Source of the DNA: Metridium senile
Lineage: Eukaryota; Cnidaria; Anthozoa; Actiniaria; Metridiidae
Assembly: GCA_949775045.1 (NCBI GenBank)
Contig: OX459102.1
Span: 12,866,370 to 12,930,369, forward strand
DNA length: 64,000 nucleotides
Direction: 5' to 3'
Shown: positions 34,301 through 47,850 of the stretch, piece after piece
Layout: each line of letters begins with the position of its first letter
How positions within the stretch are numbered: position 1 is the stretch's first letter
Program-made: the position numbers and the translations under genes
The notes under the pieces: model-generated
What the model saw: only the letters and a program-made list of their open reading frames with translations
The model's database searches: none
What the model was told of the DNA's origin: nothing

Positions 34301-34796
34301 TAACTGCCGGCGAGCCCGACGCTCGCCCCGGGTCAAAAATGTGGTGCAAAATGTGTGGTCAATTGATTTATTCTCCCTTACTAGTTAGACACTCATTGTA
34401 ACGGTATCCCAGTTTTGTATGATAATCATGTAACACAACCATTTTGACATGTCACGTGTTGTGATGACAACTAAGTAACTTGCCACGTGCTTACCGCTGT
34501 CTCACAATAAACCATTGGAGTTCATTTACACATCACTGGAAAGTCATTGTCATTCAGGCTTTTTGATAACAAACAATCCTAATATATTCACCTAACAAGT
34601 TTCTGCATTCCTTAGCGTGCCTGGACCACAACAAAAGTCCTAAAACAAAATGAACTTAGATTGGACAAGTTTCCACCGCACTCCAAAATATATTATGTGC
34701 ACATGAATTGTATATCTTACCCGGTCAAACTGATCGGAACAGAACATATCCGATGTTAACACCCAGTCACATTAAATTGCAAAACTTATCTGCACT

Positions 34797-36170
34797 CGAA
34801 ATTATACTCAATATTTGTGCCCGTTCCGATGGACCAAAACTGAACGAGTTTCGACGGAATAACATTCCACTATATTTACCGGCAATTTATACACATATTG
34901 GCACCTGACAATATACTCAGTGTTCGTGCCCGGTCCCAAGGACCAAAACGAAATGGGTTTTGACAGAATAACATTCAATTATACACCGCCAGCTTACACA
35001 CAGGTTTATCGATACCTGACATTATATTCAGTGTTCGTGCCTGGTCCGAAGGACCAAAACTAATGGGTTTTGACAGGATAACATTCAATTATACACCGCC
35101 AGCTTTATTAATACACACAAGTTTATCGGCACCCGACATATATTCAGTGTTCGTGCCCGGTCCGAAGGACCAAAAACTAAATGAATTTTCGACGGACTAA
35201 TAACATTCAACTATACACATGATAAACGGAATTCAGCCACCGCCCACTACAAACTTATCGACACCTGAAATCCCTATTCAGTATTCGTGCCCGGTCCGAA
35301 GGACCAATTAAACTAAATGCATTTCGACTGAATTATTCAGCCCCCCACCAAATACAAACTTATCGACACCTGAAATCCCTGTTCAGTATTCGTGCCCGGT
35401 CCGAAGGACCAATTAAACTAAATACATTTCGACTGAATTATTCAGCCCCCCACCAAATACAAATTTATCGACACCTGAATCACATATTCAGTATTCGTGC
35501 CCGGTCCGAAGGACCCCCTAAACTAGATGAATTTTGACTGAATAAATAGAATTCAGCCACCGCCAAACACAAACTTATCGGCACCTGAACTTCTATTCAG
35601 TATTCGTGCCCGGTCCGAAGGACCAACTAAACTAAATGAATTTCGACTGGGTTATTCAGCCACCGCCAAATACAAACTTATCGGCACCTGAATCACATAT
35701 TCAGTATTCGTGCCCGGTCCGAAGGACCCAATAAACTAGATGAATTTTGACTGAATAAATAGAATTCAGCCACCGCCAAACACAACTTATCGGCACCTGA
35801 ACTCCTATTCAGTATTCGTGCCCGGTCCGAAGGACCCACTAAACTAAATGAATTTCGACTGGGTTATCAGCCACCGCCAAATACAAACTTATCGACACCT
35901 GAACCACATATTCAGTATTCGTGCCCGGTCCGAAGGACCACTAAACTAGATGAATTTTGACTGAATAAATAGAATTCAGCCCCCGCCAAACACAAACTTA
36001 TCGGCACCTGAACTCCTATTCAGTATTCGTGCCCGGTCCGAAGGACCAACTAAACTAAATGAATTTCGACTGGGTTATTCAGCCACCGCCAAATACAAAC
36101 TTATCGACACCTGAATCACATATTCAGCATTCGTGCCCGGTCCGAAGGACCCAACTAAACTAGATGAATT
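34797..36170. repeat. Satellite array of about 13 units, each with a GGTCCGAAGGACC hairpin
   Basis: Units of 103-131 bp, most near 104 or 108 alternating, share TCAGTATTCGTGCCCGGTCC then GAAGGACC. The core recurs at about 34821, 34931, 35041, 35159, 35291, 35398, 35502, 35611, 35715, 35823, 35926, 36034 and 36138. Later units alternate between an AGAATTCAGCCACCGCC type and a GGTTATTCAGCCACCGCC type, a dimeric higher-order pattern. The first units are the most diverged. Confidence 0.9.
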
Positions 36171-36228
36171 TTCGTTGAACTATAGGCTCAACCAGGCCAA
36201 AACAAATATATACAGTGGTGACACAGAC

Positions 36229-36579
36229 TCAACCACCTGAAACTTTGCAAGAAAAGAGCTGAACTAGGGTAACAGTACGTTCACGTTGAGGCGCTTTGTT
36301 GCTCGAAGTCTTCCAACTTGAGGTAGTCCTTTTGGTGTGCTTACGAAGACACGTGTTCACCAACACGTCGCAGTCGATACACGAGTAGAAAGCCGAACAC
36401 TTTTGCTTTAAACAGAAGACGCTGCCACTAGTAAGATGCGTTCGTCTCAGGGAGCTTCGTTGTTCGGTTAGCTGTCCAACGTGGTTGAAATCTACCAACA
36501 GGGTCGATGTTGTTCGTTTCGGCAGTTTGAGCAAATGACAATGAATTAATTGCATGCCCCTTGTTATATAGTCTTGCAT
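36229..36579 (-). pseudogene. Possible piggyBac-type transposase C-terminal zinc finger
   Basis: A 116-codon minus-strand frame carries KCSAFYSCIDCDVLVNTCLR then KHT. The C, CxxC, CDVxL, C and H spacing resembles the cysteine-rich end of piggyBac transposases. The rest is basic and unrecognised and no catalytic domain is present, so at best it is a remnant. It overlaps the 121-bp repeat copy 2. Confidence 0.25.
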
Positions 36580-36624
36580 ATCATTAAATCATCTCCCGTG
36601 GGAATATATGGCCATTTTGGATAG
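36504..36624. repeat. 121-bp direct repeat, copy 2
   Basis: Identical to 33085-33205. Identity over this length, beside heavily decayed elements, indicates a recent copying event, gene conversion or an assembly join. Confidence 0.9.
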
Positions 36625-36939
36625 GGATTAATCTCTCGCCACGGTGATGGTTTCTTTGAATGCTTCAGCAAAGTTCATAATGTGCATTACATTCCATACA
36701 TTCCAAACATTAATTGCAATTGCAAGCTATAGTTCTATTATCCAGAGGACACAATAGGACACAATATAGTCATCGATTAGCTTTCCTAATTACTGGTTCA
36801 AACATTTCTTAATTAGACAATGATCCAGTATATCATACGGGAAAGCAGTCTTGAAAACATTGCGCGTCAGGTCTTCTATTAGGTAAAGTATATATCATTT
36901 TAAAATAGCTAAACCAGAATTACTGCAGTGCCAGTCTGT

Positions 36940-37734
36940 AATCAACTGTATTTCCAAGGTAACACAGATAAAATTGTCCGTTATAGATCGGCAATAAATT
37001 CACTACTACACGAAGAAGTTGTGTAAATTAGATCTAACTTTAATAGCATTGGGGAAAATTTTCGTTTCGAAAAGTTTCTATTTGTCTTTTTGCCAACCTT
37101 TGCCCCGAGCTAGTATTGCCTGACTTCAACTTCAGAGTTTGGAATCGATTTACAGTATATTGCCTAGTTTCGTTACACTTCAGTTTGTAAATAAAACATC
37201 TCCTCTACAGAGAAAGATAAGTCTATGAAATTTTGTCATACATATGTAAAAGCCCATCAAAACATGCATACTGAAGCTAAATGTTCAGTGTTTTCTCTGT
37301 AGTCTTTGAAATATTTTATTTGTTCTTTGAGAATATGTGATGTAAATCCCTCTTTTTCGAGCCCTTGTCAGTTTACTGCGCAGTAAAAGTCATACATTTT
37401 AGCCATGAAACCTCCACTACTCTGTCAACAGTTGTGTCAACAATTGCTTCGATCTCTTTGAAGAATCCGTGCATGTAAAAGCCCATCAAAACATGCATAC
37501 TGAAGCTAAATGTTCAGTGTTTGCTCTGTAGTCTTTGTTTTTTTGAAATATCAAAAAGCTGTCGCTAAAAACGAGTTTTATTTGTTTGTGTCACGTTATA
37601 TATACTGGTACTGTCACGAAACTGGGCAACATACTGTAATCATTTTTACACAAAAGACCTCTATGTTGCTAGTTTATCACTGATCCGTTTGCAACAGAGT
37701 TTTAGTTTGTGTTGCCTTGGAAATACAGTTGATT
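36940..37734. mobile_element. Long nested foldback element
   Basis: Outer arms 36940-36966 and 37708-37734 (AATCAACTGTATTTCCAAGG) are inverted copies. Inner arms at about 37150-37175 and 37614-37638 (TTACAGTAT(A/G)TTGCC) also pair. Inside, a 65-bp direct repeat occurs at 37244-37308 and 37473-37537. No open frame. Confidence 0.65.
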
Positions 37735-37899
37735 GACGTCGACCAAAACTCTATTTTTCGTTTGTGATTGAAGATCTGAGTTGTTCGTGTTTGACTTAAA
37801 ACTGCAGTAACGATATTTCTATATGATTTTCTTGTTAATACTAATACTAAATACTATGTACTTAATCAAGAAACAGACTGTAATGTATTAACCCGTAGC

Positions 37900-38332
37900 C
37901 CGGGGGGGGGGGGGGGGGGGGGTACTCCCCTATATTTGCTATACGGGTATGGCCGCCCGATAGGGTATGGTTTTTCGGCTTTTAGGTCTGGGGTAGGGTA
38001 TCACTTTTTTACAATTTGTCTGGGGTAGGGTAAGGTTTTTGTCTGGGATAGGGTATCTTTTTGACATTTTGTCTGGGATAGATGTTTTAGTTGTTTTAGC
38101 CTGCTAGTCTACGTTTTCTGCCTGCACAAATAACGATTTAAATTCAATTAAACAATTTTTGCATGTCAACAAAATGGGGTTAAGTCTGGGATAGGGTGCA
38201 CAATTCTTAGGTTTAGTCTGGGGTAGGGTATGAAAAATCAAAATTCTAGGTCTGAGGGTCAGGGTTTTCATGAGGACCCGGCGGTACACCCCCACCCAAG
38301 TTGGGGTGGTAGTACCCCTCCCCCCCAGGACC
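37900..38332. mobile_element. GGGTACTCCC repeat element
   Basis: Begins with a run of about 20 G then TACTCCCCTATA and ends AGTACCCCTCCCCCC, inverted ends. Inside are repeated GGTCTGGGGTAGGGTAT-like units. I recognise this family from coral and other marine invertebrate DNA. The G-runs may form quadruplexes and are prone to assembly error. Confidence 0.7.
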
Positions 38333-38786
38333 CGTAGCCCCTGTATAGAGTTATAACCTCTTCCCCACCTTGAGAGAAAAGCTCCAATTTTATCTACATT
38401 ACACAATATGACTCAACAACATCGATACTTGGCATGTTGGCCAGTCAGACGCAACATACAGTTTATGAATGATATGATCATGATACACAGCAAAAATGTA
38501 ATACAACGAGTAGATATAGGATAAACCTTCAGACCTCACATACTTATTAATAGTAGAGTTATAGTACATGTAAATTTATCATACTCAGTAGATACATCTG
38601 GCAGCATGCCGGAAACGAAAAACCCAAATATCAATTTATGGCAATCTCGTTAATTTAAATAAATTACATTTGTTTTGACCACAAACACGGCTGCCATGAA
38701 ATCCCTCTATAGCTGGTCAATCCTAAATTTCTTGTTAATCCAGGTTAATTCTAAAATACTAGAGAGTAATTAACCCTGAATTAGAA

Positions 38787-40021
<1,235 letters not shown>

Positions 40022-40345
40022 GAACATTGTGTTATGTATTTGATTCTCAACCTAAAAATCTCGCTGTAGACCAAGACCCAAGGGCATTGTGGGTCCCATT
40101 AATTTGAAGTCAAAAGTAAATGTAGCACGATCTCGGCTTCCTATATATATGTAGGTTGTGTAAAGTTTTGGGTAAAATACACTACAAATATAATAATTAC
40201 ATATTATATATTTTACTTCATTGCAAGCTCAACGTTCGTCTGGCTTCGATGCAAAGACACGGCTTCCTCTCACTGCAAGACTTCCTGCTGGTTCATTAAT
40301 ATCTTTTCTTAGGAATTTTTTGAGATCATTATTTCATTCTTTTTC

Positions 40346-40351
40346 AATAAA
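40346..40351 (+). terminator. Possible polyadenylation signal of the two-module gene
   Basis: AATAAA about 325 bases after the stop of the small gene, in an A+T-rich stretch, so chance occurrence is likely enough to lower confidence. Confidence 0.35.
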
Positions 40352-40359
40352 TATTTGCA

Positions 40360-41770
40360 TATTGATTTTTCAGTTATATATATTTTGAGCAGTAGCCTCA
40401 TGCAGCCTTAGACTGCCTATTTTTTAAAAAAGGCCAGTGTATATGTTGTATGCCTAACCACAATTCCTTTCGGCCGTGCAATCCTCGTTCGTCGTTGATT
40501 ACGACAACCTTTTTGAAAAAGCTCAGTATGTCCTTTAAAAAGCTTTCGTCAACAACGATTTGTGGGACTTGACTACAGTTAAAGGTAAATAACATCTAAC
40601 TAAGTACGTAGTTCAGTTAGTATTAATGATAATGTTAGATTATGAGTTTCTAAGACGACATAATCACGACTACTGATCAAGTGTTCAGTCGTGTGGATGT
40701 GTATAATAATATTAGATTATGAGTTGATTTTAAGATCATATAACTACGACTCAAGTGTTTAATTAGTTCTGTGGATGTGTATAATGTTAGATTTTGAGTT
40801 GCTATAAGACTATGATCGCGACTTAAGTGATCAGTTGATTTTAATAATGTTAGATTATATGTTATTGCTAATGCCATAATTACAATCAAGTGATCACTTG
40901 TGTGTAGTGTATTTGCACAGTTGAAGCAACGTATATAATCAATCAGTTCATTAAAAGTTCGTTCAGTATCATTTACTACACTTATTTTAGAATACATTAA
41001 AAGTACATAGAAAAAACGACAGCTTTTATATAATTTCTCTCAAATTCATTCTTATTTTTGCTGTTACGTCCACATAGAAATGTATTCGATTTTATATTTT
41101 CGTGGATTGAGGATATATTGCGTTTTACGTTATTGTACTCAGTGTCACTGCATGTACAAAACAAACCGTTACAAAAGTACGTCAATACATGAACACATTG
41201 AAACCGTTTGCCCGGGCACTTATTGTGATAGGTAGAAATAATAACTTAACTTCCAAAACAACATAAAGTACCCCAGGATAGCCCATTGGTCACATGGCTA
41301 GAAGGTACTCAGGGTACTAGAACAAATGACACTCTCCCACAACTATTCATAACGCAATTGACCCTTTCTATTTTCTGAAATACGAACTATATATATTTAG
41401 CTTTATTAAAGAATGTCGGCGGAGTTTTGTTCCGAAGCAAAATACACAAATAATTCTAAGGGTTAATCATGTTCGTGCAGAAAAACAAACATGGATCAAT
41501 ACCGATGGATATTGCACACAATATAAGCGGCATTGCATAACTGCTTTGTTTGACCAAGGCTTGTTTTCGAACATACTTGTGTAATATATTATTCCGTTAA
41601 GCCATTTGGAGCGCAAATTAAGCTTTGATAATATAGACGTCATTGGTTGAGCATTTCAAGACTGAGCAGTTGTCGGAATGACATGCATGCATGAAACCAT
41701 TGATTGTTTTCGTAAGAATCGAAACGTACACAAATTGCATAATGATAATAAACCTTTTTACAGGCTCGTA
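40360..41770. other. No gene recognised
   Basis: A+T-rich sequence. Stretches at 40620-40870 contain three diverged reiterations of TGTTAGATTATGAGTT and similar, suggesting an old tandem of about 100 bp. Nothing else is supported. Confidence 0.5.
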
Positions 41771-41775
41771 ACAAT

Positions 41776-41972
41776 ATGGGATCAGGGATCAGCGTTATTT
41801 TGGGATCAGGGACGGATCAGAATTTTTGCTTTGGGATCGGGATCACAGCCACTGGTAGATCGGGATCATGAGAAAATATAGCTGAATCAGGGATAAAAAC
41901 GGGGATCAAGGATCAAAAGTTTGGAACAAATTGGCCTCAGGGATCAAAAATACCGAAATGATCCGGGATCAA
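41776..41972. repeat. GGGATCA-rich repeat
   Basis: About 200 bases with a dozen irregular GGGATC(A/G) units. There is no clean period. Similar GGATCA-rich stretches occur dispersed in cnidarian DNA. Confidence 0.6.
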
Positions 41973-41999
41973 TAGGTTCCGCCAAAATATACCATGTTA

Positions 42000-43430
42000 C
42001 AACTCCGTTCAGTGACCACGAATCCAAATCGAGGTAATTGGAGTGCCGTGCATGGTAAATGTGTGGCAACTTCAACCTCGACTTGGTCACCGAATGGAAC
42101 CATAAAAAGACTTGTACCCAGAGCCTGCGTTCATCTAGACCGGCACTGCCATTGTCAGTTATTCGATGAAGAAACTTCATAAAAAGTATGCAAAACATAT
42201 GTTTTTTTTTAAGGTTATGTTTTTTTAGTAAGAAAAGTACATAACTTTATAGTTCTAGTTGAAATGTTCTTACAAGACATTTCATGGAGGAACTTAATAA
42301 ATTACTCCTCATAACGTACTTTTTAAAATGAGAGGTTAGAAAAAGCTGAATTTTCAGGAATAGCTTGTTTCTCTCTGCGTTGAATACTAGGTATACTGAA
42401 TTAGAATTGCCTGAATATGTGACATGCCTCTTCGAATTGCAGCTGATGCATGTGAAACTAAAACTGATCGCTTAAAATTACGGCGATTTTAGGACCCACG
42501 GAGTAGGCCTTGCTTATTAATACGCTCGTTGTGGAAAATACTGCCAGATGATATTGCCACAGGTAGCCCAAGCTCACAGTTAGTGTTGATTTACTAAAGG
42601 ATATAGGGGTACTTTTCAACCTTCAATTTTTTGCCTTAAAATTTAATGAAATTCAATAAAACTCTTACAGTGTCTTCTTGTTGATCTCTAAAATCCTCTG
42701 AGTTAATTTCAGCCGATTTAGTTCAGAATGAATTACTTTCTCCCTGGCTTACATATAAGAGGTAGGAAGCGGCCGCCTCCAAACTGCTCAACTCGATCCC
42801 AAATATTTTCTTGAAAAATTTCCAATCCAAATATTTTCTCGCAGGGATTCCATAAGGGATAGATAGGCCATCCATTTATGCCAACATAATTAAAACTAAA
42901 GCTTTTTAGCAGCCACTAGCCTCCATTAATTTCGACGAAACGCTTTCAAGACCTTTCAAAATTCGCCTCAAAATCGTGACTCCATTATCTATGGGCACCC
43001 AAAGCCGTTAAATCTCAGAGAGAGACTTGCAACTAACAAATAACTGACTGTTCCACGGGGACACGGGATTCAAAGAATGTCGAATTACCACTTGGCCACC
43101 CTGTAGTTAACTGATATATCTTATCAGAGATTATATGTTGCATACAGCTATCTTTGCCCACAATCCTCAACTACAAGACAAATAATGTGGTTGTGATATT
43201 TTACTATCTAGAAAGGTCGACTAGTACTTACCTACCACGATGTACCACATTATTGCCATAGCAATAATTACAGATTATATATTAATACTGATTAACCTGT
43301 GAAACCAAGTGCATTTAGGGTGACACTATAATTTGATAGACCGTCAAAGGAGACATAGTCATTAATATACTTTTTTAAAGTATAATAGTTATATTACAGT
43401 GGGTTTCGTTCTTAAATCTCTGCAGAAACA
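42000..43430. other. No gene recognised
   Basis: Only short open frames without family features. A fragment of the CCACAGGTAGCCCA repeat lies at 42559-42572. Confidence 0.5.
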
Positions 43431-43439
43431 AAACGTATG

Positions 43440-43680
43440 TATTTACTCGAATAAGCGCCGCCCTCGAATAAGCGCCGCATTTTAACGCTATCGTGTTACT
43501 CTAAAACACCATAAAACATTAATTTTTATCAAAAGCTATATCCTTCAATTCAAAGTTATTATATTTTACCGCTCGCCCATTAAGTTATCTTCCCAATATT
43601 TGTAGTTCTAATCAAGAAGGGGACAGTGAGATCGAGAAAAATGTAATAAGCGCCGCGGCGCTTATTCAAGTAAATGCAGT
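43440..43680. mobile_element. MITE with ACTCGAATAAGCGCCGC termini
   Basis: Left end carries two direct copies of CTCGAATAAGCGCCGC. The right end has the inverse, GCGGCGCTTATTCAAGTAAAT. About 240 bp, no open frame. A known widespread pattern in cnidarian sequence. Confidence 0.75.
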
Positions 43681-43966
43681 ATGTATGATTTGGTGCCTCA
43701 AATGATTTGATTTTGTAGTCTTGCGTTTTTTTATTTTTAGACTGAAACTATTCATTAAGTAAAGTTGAAAAGGAAAACACAAAAAATGATACTTCCTTTG
43801 AAACGTATCAACAATAATAAAAGTACTTCATTGGCATTTCAATAGAGTGCTACTAGTACATCCGTGAAGCATTAGTAAATACTAAAAAGTACAATTTTTG
43901 CTAATTCAATTGTTTTCTATTGTTTAATGTAGCACTATTTTGTACAATTTATAGTTTTGTATCGGA

Positions 43967-44106
43967 TAGAGTGAAGTCATTTAACCCGTGAAATAGATGC
44001 TAATACACCTTAGCAGTCTATAATTCCATTGTTTTCTTTTGTGTCTATTTGACTATTACACCTTGGCTATTTAATTTTGTTTCACGGGTTTAATGTATTC
44101 ACTCTA
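43967..44106. mobile_element. Foldback MITE (TAGAGTGAA...AACCCGTGAAA termini)
   Basis: Left arm TAGAGTGAAGTCATTTAACC then CGTGAAA pairs with the inverse at 44080-44106 (TTTCACGGGTTTAATG...TTCACTCTA), allowing a few mismatches. About 140 bp long. Confidence 0.75.
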
Positions 44107-44109
44107 TAC

Positions 44110-46299
44110 TGTTTGCACTCTAACTATGGCAAAATTTGGGTTTAATGGCAATCCTATTGATAATTCAAGACGGTTATATTGGATTGATGGATGTCTTTTG
44201 AGAAACTATTACTCGCGATCAACTTCAATAATATTTTGTCCTTCTTTCCATCTAGACTAAACTATTAATACTCGTAGTTACAGCTAATTAGTATGTTTAG
44301 AAACTCGGTTTCCTGTTTTGGAAAAGCGCACGCTTCTTTGATGAAAAAAAGACAAAACAAATCACTAAACAATATTCCCTGTGAGTACCTTTAAGGATCC
44401 ACCATTTTAGGGTTCTTCCTCAAAATTCTTCAAACTTCTCTTAATTCATGCGTTTTTTTAGGAGTGATTTGCGAAATCGACCGCCGATCACCCCTACCAC
44501 TTTAATTGGACAAAGGGAGTTCCCCAGGCCCCCTCCCCCAACCTCTGTACATTTATCTTGTAACTACCATTAGATATTCAGGGAGGAAGGAAGTGGTTAG
44601 CAATCACCAAAAGAAAATCGAGCACAGTTTTAAACTTTAAACTTGAATCGTGCACAAAAAGGCAGTTAAAAACCCTCATAGCCTCTAGAATAAAATTATC
44701 CTGAACAAAAAATTTAAAAAACGTTTAAAAAGGTCGAGGAGCAGTGGTTTATCTACTCGATTTAAAATGTCTAAGTCCCATGCTCCAAAACAAATAAAGG
44801 CAGTCATGAAAGGGGAGGAAATATACAGAGTAAGTACTAAAAGTTAGAATAGTAAAGCAGCCCATATCATGCAAATGTTTATTTTACATTCAACAATGTG
44901 ATTGACAATTTAATTACTTTATATCAATCTGAAGTCCTCTTATCAAGAACCCCAACTATTTATACAGGTAACTTAGACGCGGATGTCGGCGATATAAACT
45001 CCATTAGCAAATTTTAGATAAATCAGCTTAAAGGGGTAGATCGGATACTTGAGATCTTGACTAAGGTCGGACCGTGTATTTTTTTTCGGAACGTCTGAAA
45101 TGTAGATCCCCTATAAACATTTGTGACATTGCACGTATTTATTCATTCTGCGGTCTATATAATGTCCCTTCCCATAAATGGCTGCTTATTTGAGCTAAAC
45201 TAAACATTTCAGTCTTTTTTCAAGGAAAAGGATGGGTAATTATTACCCTAGAAACTAGGATTTGTATTTATCATTTGTACGTCTGTGTTCGTTATTCTTA
45301 AGAGAAATCTAGTGGATTCTAGTTGAATCACAAACCGTCAAATTTAAAAACGCTAAAGCAAGTAGAAAATAACCTCTGGTACCCGGAGTAGGGAATTATG
45401 GGACGGACATCAAATTAAAAAGCAAGGCTTCTCTTCAAAAGATTGAGTGCTGTAATAATAATTTTTTTTTTTTAATTTAAATACTTATAATGCGCGAATT
45501 ACATATGGATATGATCTAATGAATAATAATAATAATAATAATAGGTTCTTAGAACGCATATCAAAATCTCTATGCTATATACAAATTATGTTTAAGAAAA
45601 ATATGACTTAAAAAGAAATGTTTTCAATTTTGATTTAAATATACTTAATGCGCAGTAGTTTTAATTTTACGAAGTTGCGTGTGACTTTGAACTCAATTTT
45701 GTAACGTTGTGCCAAATGATAACAAGATTTGTATTTTAAAAGCATTTTTTGTAAACACCCGTGAAGACGTTTTTATTATGCATCTCTTGTCCTTTACAGC
45801 AAGGTGTTCTTAATAAAAACTGGGAGTTATCCTACGGCGAAAATAAGAGCCCACATTGCATGGGCCTTGCTGTTGCGGGTTCCCTGCCCACCCCAGTTTA
45901 TTTCATATGATTCCTTTGTGTTTTTGGGCCAAAGCTAATAAGATAATAATAATTTTAAAAAATGTTTGGGAATCCATTTTTTTATCTTGTAATAATGAAG
46001 TTTTTGCACGAAGACAGATATATCCGCTCTATATCCGCTCAGCTCTGTCATAATTATTTTGAACTTTACATTTTTTTTGGAATACATTTTTTTAAGCAAT
46101 AGGTTGACGTACAGTGACGTATTTTGTTATGGTTTTGCCAACCAACCATTGTTATAGGAACAAAGAAAATTAAAAAATCTATTGTGAGAATGGGTGGGAA
46201 ATTAGCATCACATTACCAACACTTGTAAACACTACGCTCACCTATAACGAGGTTTTGGCATGACGAAATGTTGAAACTTTTAAGTTTCTGTATCAAAAT
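44110..46299. other. No gene recognised
   Basis: A+T-rich. A short AAT microsatellite lies at about 45522-45543, and a CCATTAGATATTCAGGGAGG stretch at 44570 hints at a decayed member of the GGACGGACC family. Confidence 0.5.
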
Positions 46300-46690
46300 A
46301 CAGTTGTACCTCGGTCAACCTCGGGACTTTCCAAAGTGGCCGCTAAATATAGGTTGGCCGTTGAATAGTAGCCTGTGTTACAGCCGGAACTTTTCTCTCG
46401 AGAGAAAAATTCCGGCTGTAACACAGGCTATTTAATAGAGGTATAGGAATAGATTTGGGACTTTTTATTGTGGCCGCCTAATAGAGGGTGACCGATTAAT
46501 GGGTGACCGCTTAATAGAGGTAACACTGTATAACGAGCTGGCCGTACTAGAGAGGTGTTCTTTATACATGGTGTTCTTCATACATTTTCTATGCAACAAC
46601 GAGGTTTTCGCATGATGAAAAGTTGAAACTCGTTATAGCGAGGTGTCCGTACTAAAGAGGTGTTCTCTATAACGGGGTATACCCTCTCAA
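46300..46690. repeat. Dispersed repeat with GGCCGC/GTGACCG-(C)TTAATAGAGG units, interrupted by a hairpin
   Basis: Irregular units (GTGGCCGCCTAATAGAGG, GTGACCGCTTAATAGAGG) alternate with AACGAGGT(T/G) and GAGGTGTTCT segments. A TA-flanked palindrome at 46369-46430 splits one unit, which dates the palindrome insertion as later. Confidence 0.6.
46369..46430. mobile_element. 62-bp near-perfect palindrome flanked by TA
   Basis: TAGCCTGTGTTACAGCCGGA at the left and its inverse at the right, with TCTCTCGAGAGA at the centre. The arms are near perfect over about 30 bases. It resembles the TAGCCTGAG palindrome at 54388-54495 in its ends. Confidence 0.8.
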
Positions 46691-47199
46691 GGCTCATTGT
46701 TCGGTCACCGACATTAACGGTGACCCCAGTGACTGATATTTCAGGTGCACATATCGCTTTCAACACCAATACCTATCTTGATCGTAGACTTAGACGTATT
46801 TATGATTAAACCCTGCCGACATTACACCATAATATAAACATTAGTAAAGTAATTTAAGAAGTTGGCAAAGGCCAGCTGTAATGGCTTATGAAATGCATTG
46901 ATGGGGGTCATTTTGAAGCACTCTTAGAGTAGCAAGCACTCTCCCACTTCGCTCTACAGTACTTGTCATACATCTCGCAGTGTTAGCTCAGGATTACTTG
47001 CTGTTTCACTTCGATAAGGTTTACTAAAGTTCGAAACGTCAGTAAGCACAATTACTTCTTATACATAATGGTAAGTTTACAATTTTATTTGCTGTATGAT
47101 TTATGTCTTCAGTTTTTCTGTTCATTAAAGTGAACCATGAGTAAAACGACGCTTTTACTTCTGTCAAATGCGGTCTGTCCTTAGAACTACCGAGGCAGT

Positions 47200-47850
47200 C
47201 CACATTAGTTAGGCAGTCTAAAGCAGGTAGTTTCTACTTCAGTGGCCACGTTTTCTTAGCAGCAATGACCTCACAAGAGATTTCCGAAAATTATCGTACA
47301 TTTGTATTGCAAATTCATTTCCCTTGGAATCACCAAGTCTAAACTAGTTAGTTACATTTTACTCCACGTCTCATGCTTTCTTAGCCAGCAACAACGCCGC
47401 ATTCAGGCCAGTTAACACGGGTTATCCGCACATAATATGGAAGATTGTTTTACACCAATTTCATTTCCCTTGGAATCACCAACACAGTCAAGCCCACACT
47501 AGTACGTAAAGTTCTTACTTCAGTTGTTTTCTTAGTATAGCATCGACGCCGCATTCAGGCCAGTTAACACGGATTTTCTGCAAATTATCAAACATCTTTA
47601 ATCCAATTTCATTTTCCTTGGAATCACCAAGACAGTCGTGTCCACACTAGTACGTAAAGTTCTTACTTCAGTTGTTTTCTTAGTATAGCATCGACGCCGC
47701 ATTCAGGCCAGTTAACACGGATTTTCTGCAAATTATCAAACATCTTTAAACCAATTTCATTTTCCTTGGAATCACCAAGACAGTCGTGTCCACACTAGTA
47801 CGTAAAGTTCTTACTTCAGTTGTTTTCTAATAGCATCGACGCCGCAAACA
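47200..47850. repeat. Tandem array of about 150-bp units, roughly four copies
   Basis: The core GCATTCAGGCCAGTTAACAC occurs at about 47399, 47551 and 47699, and shared GGAATCACCAAG and CACACTAGTACGTAAAGTTC segments extend it on both sides. The two central copies are nearly identical. Confidence 0.85.

Noticed and set aside
41944..42198. An 84-codon minus-strand frame near the GGGATCA repeat
   Set aside because: Partly within repeat sequence and without any family signature.
47200..47850. CRISPR-like array
   Set aside because: Units are about 150 bp with repetitive spacers and the context is an animal genome; this is an ordinary tandem repeat.
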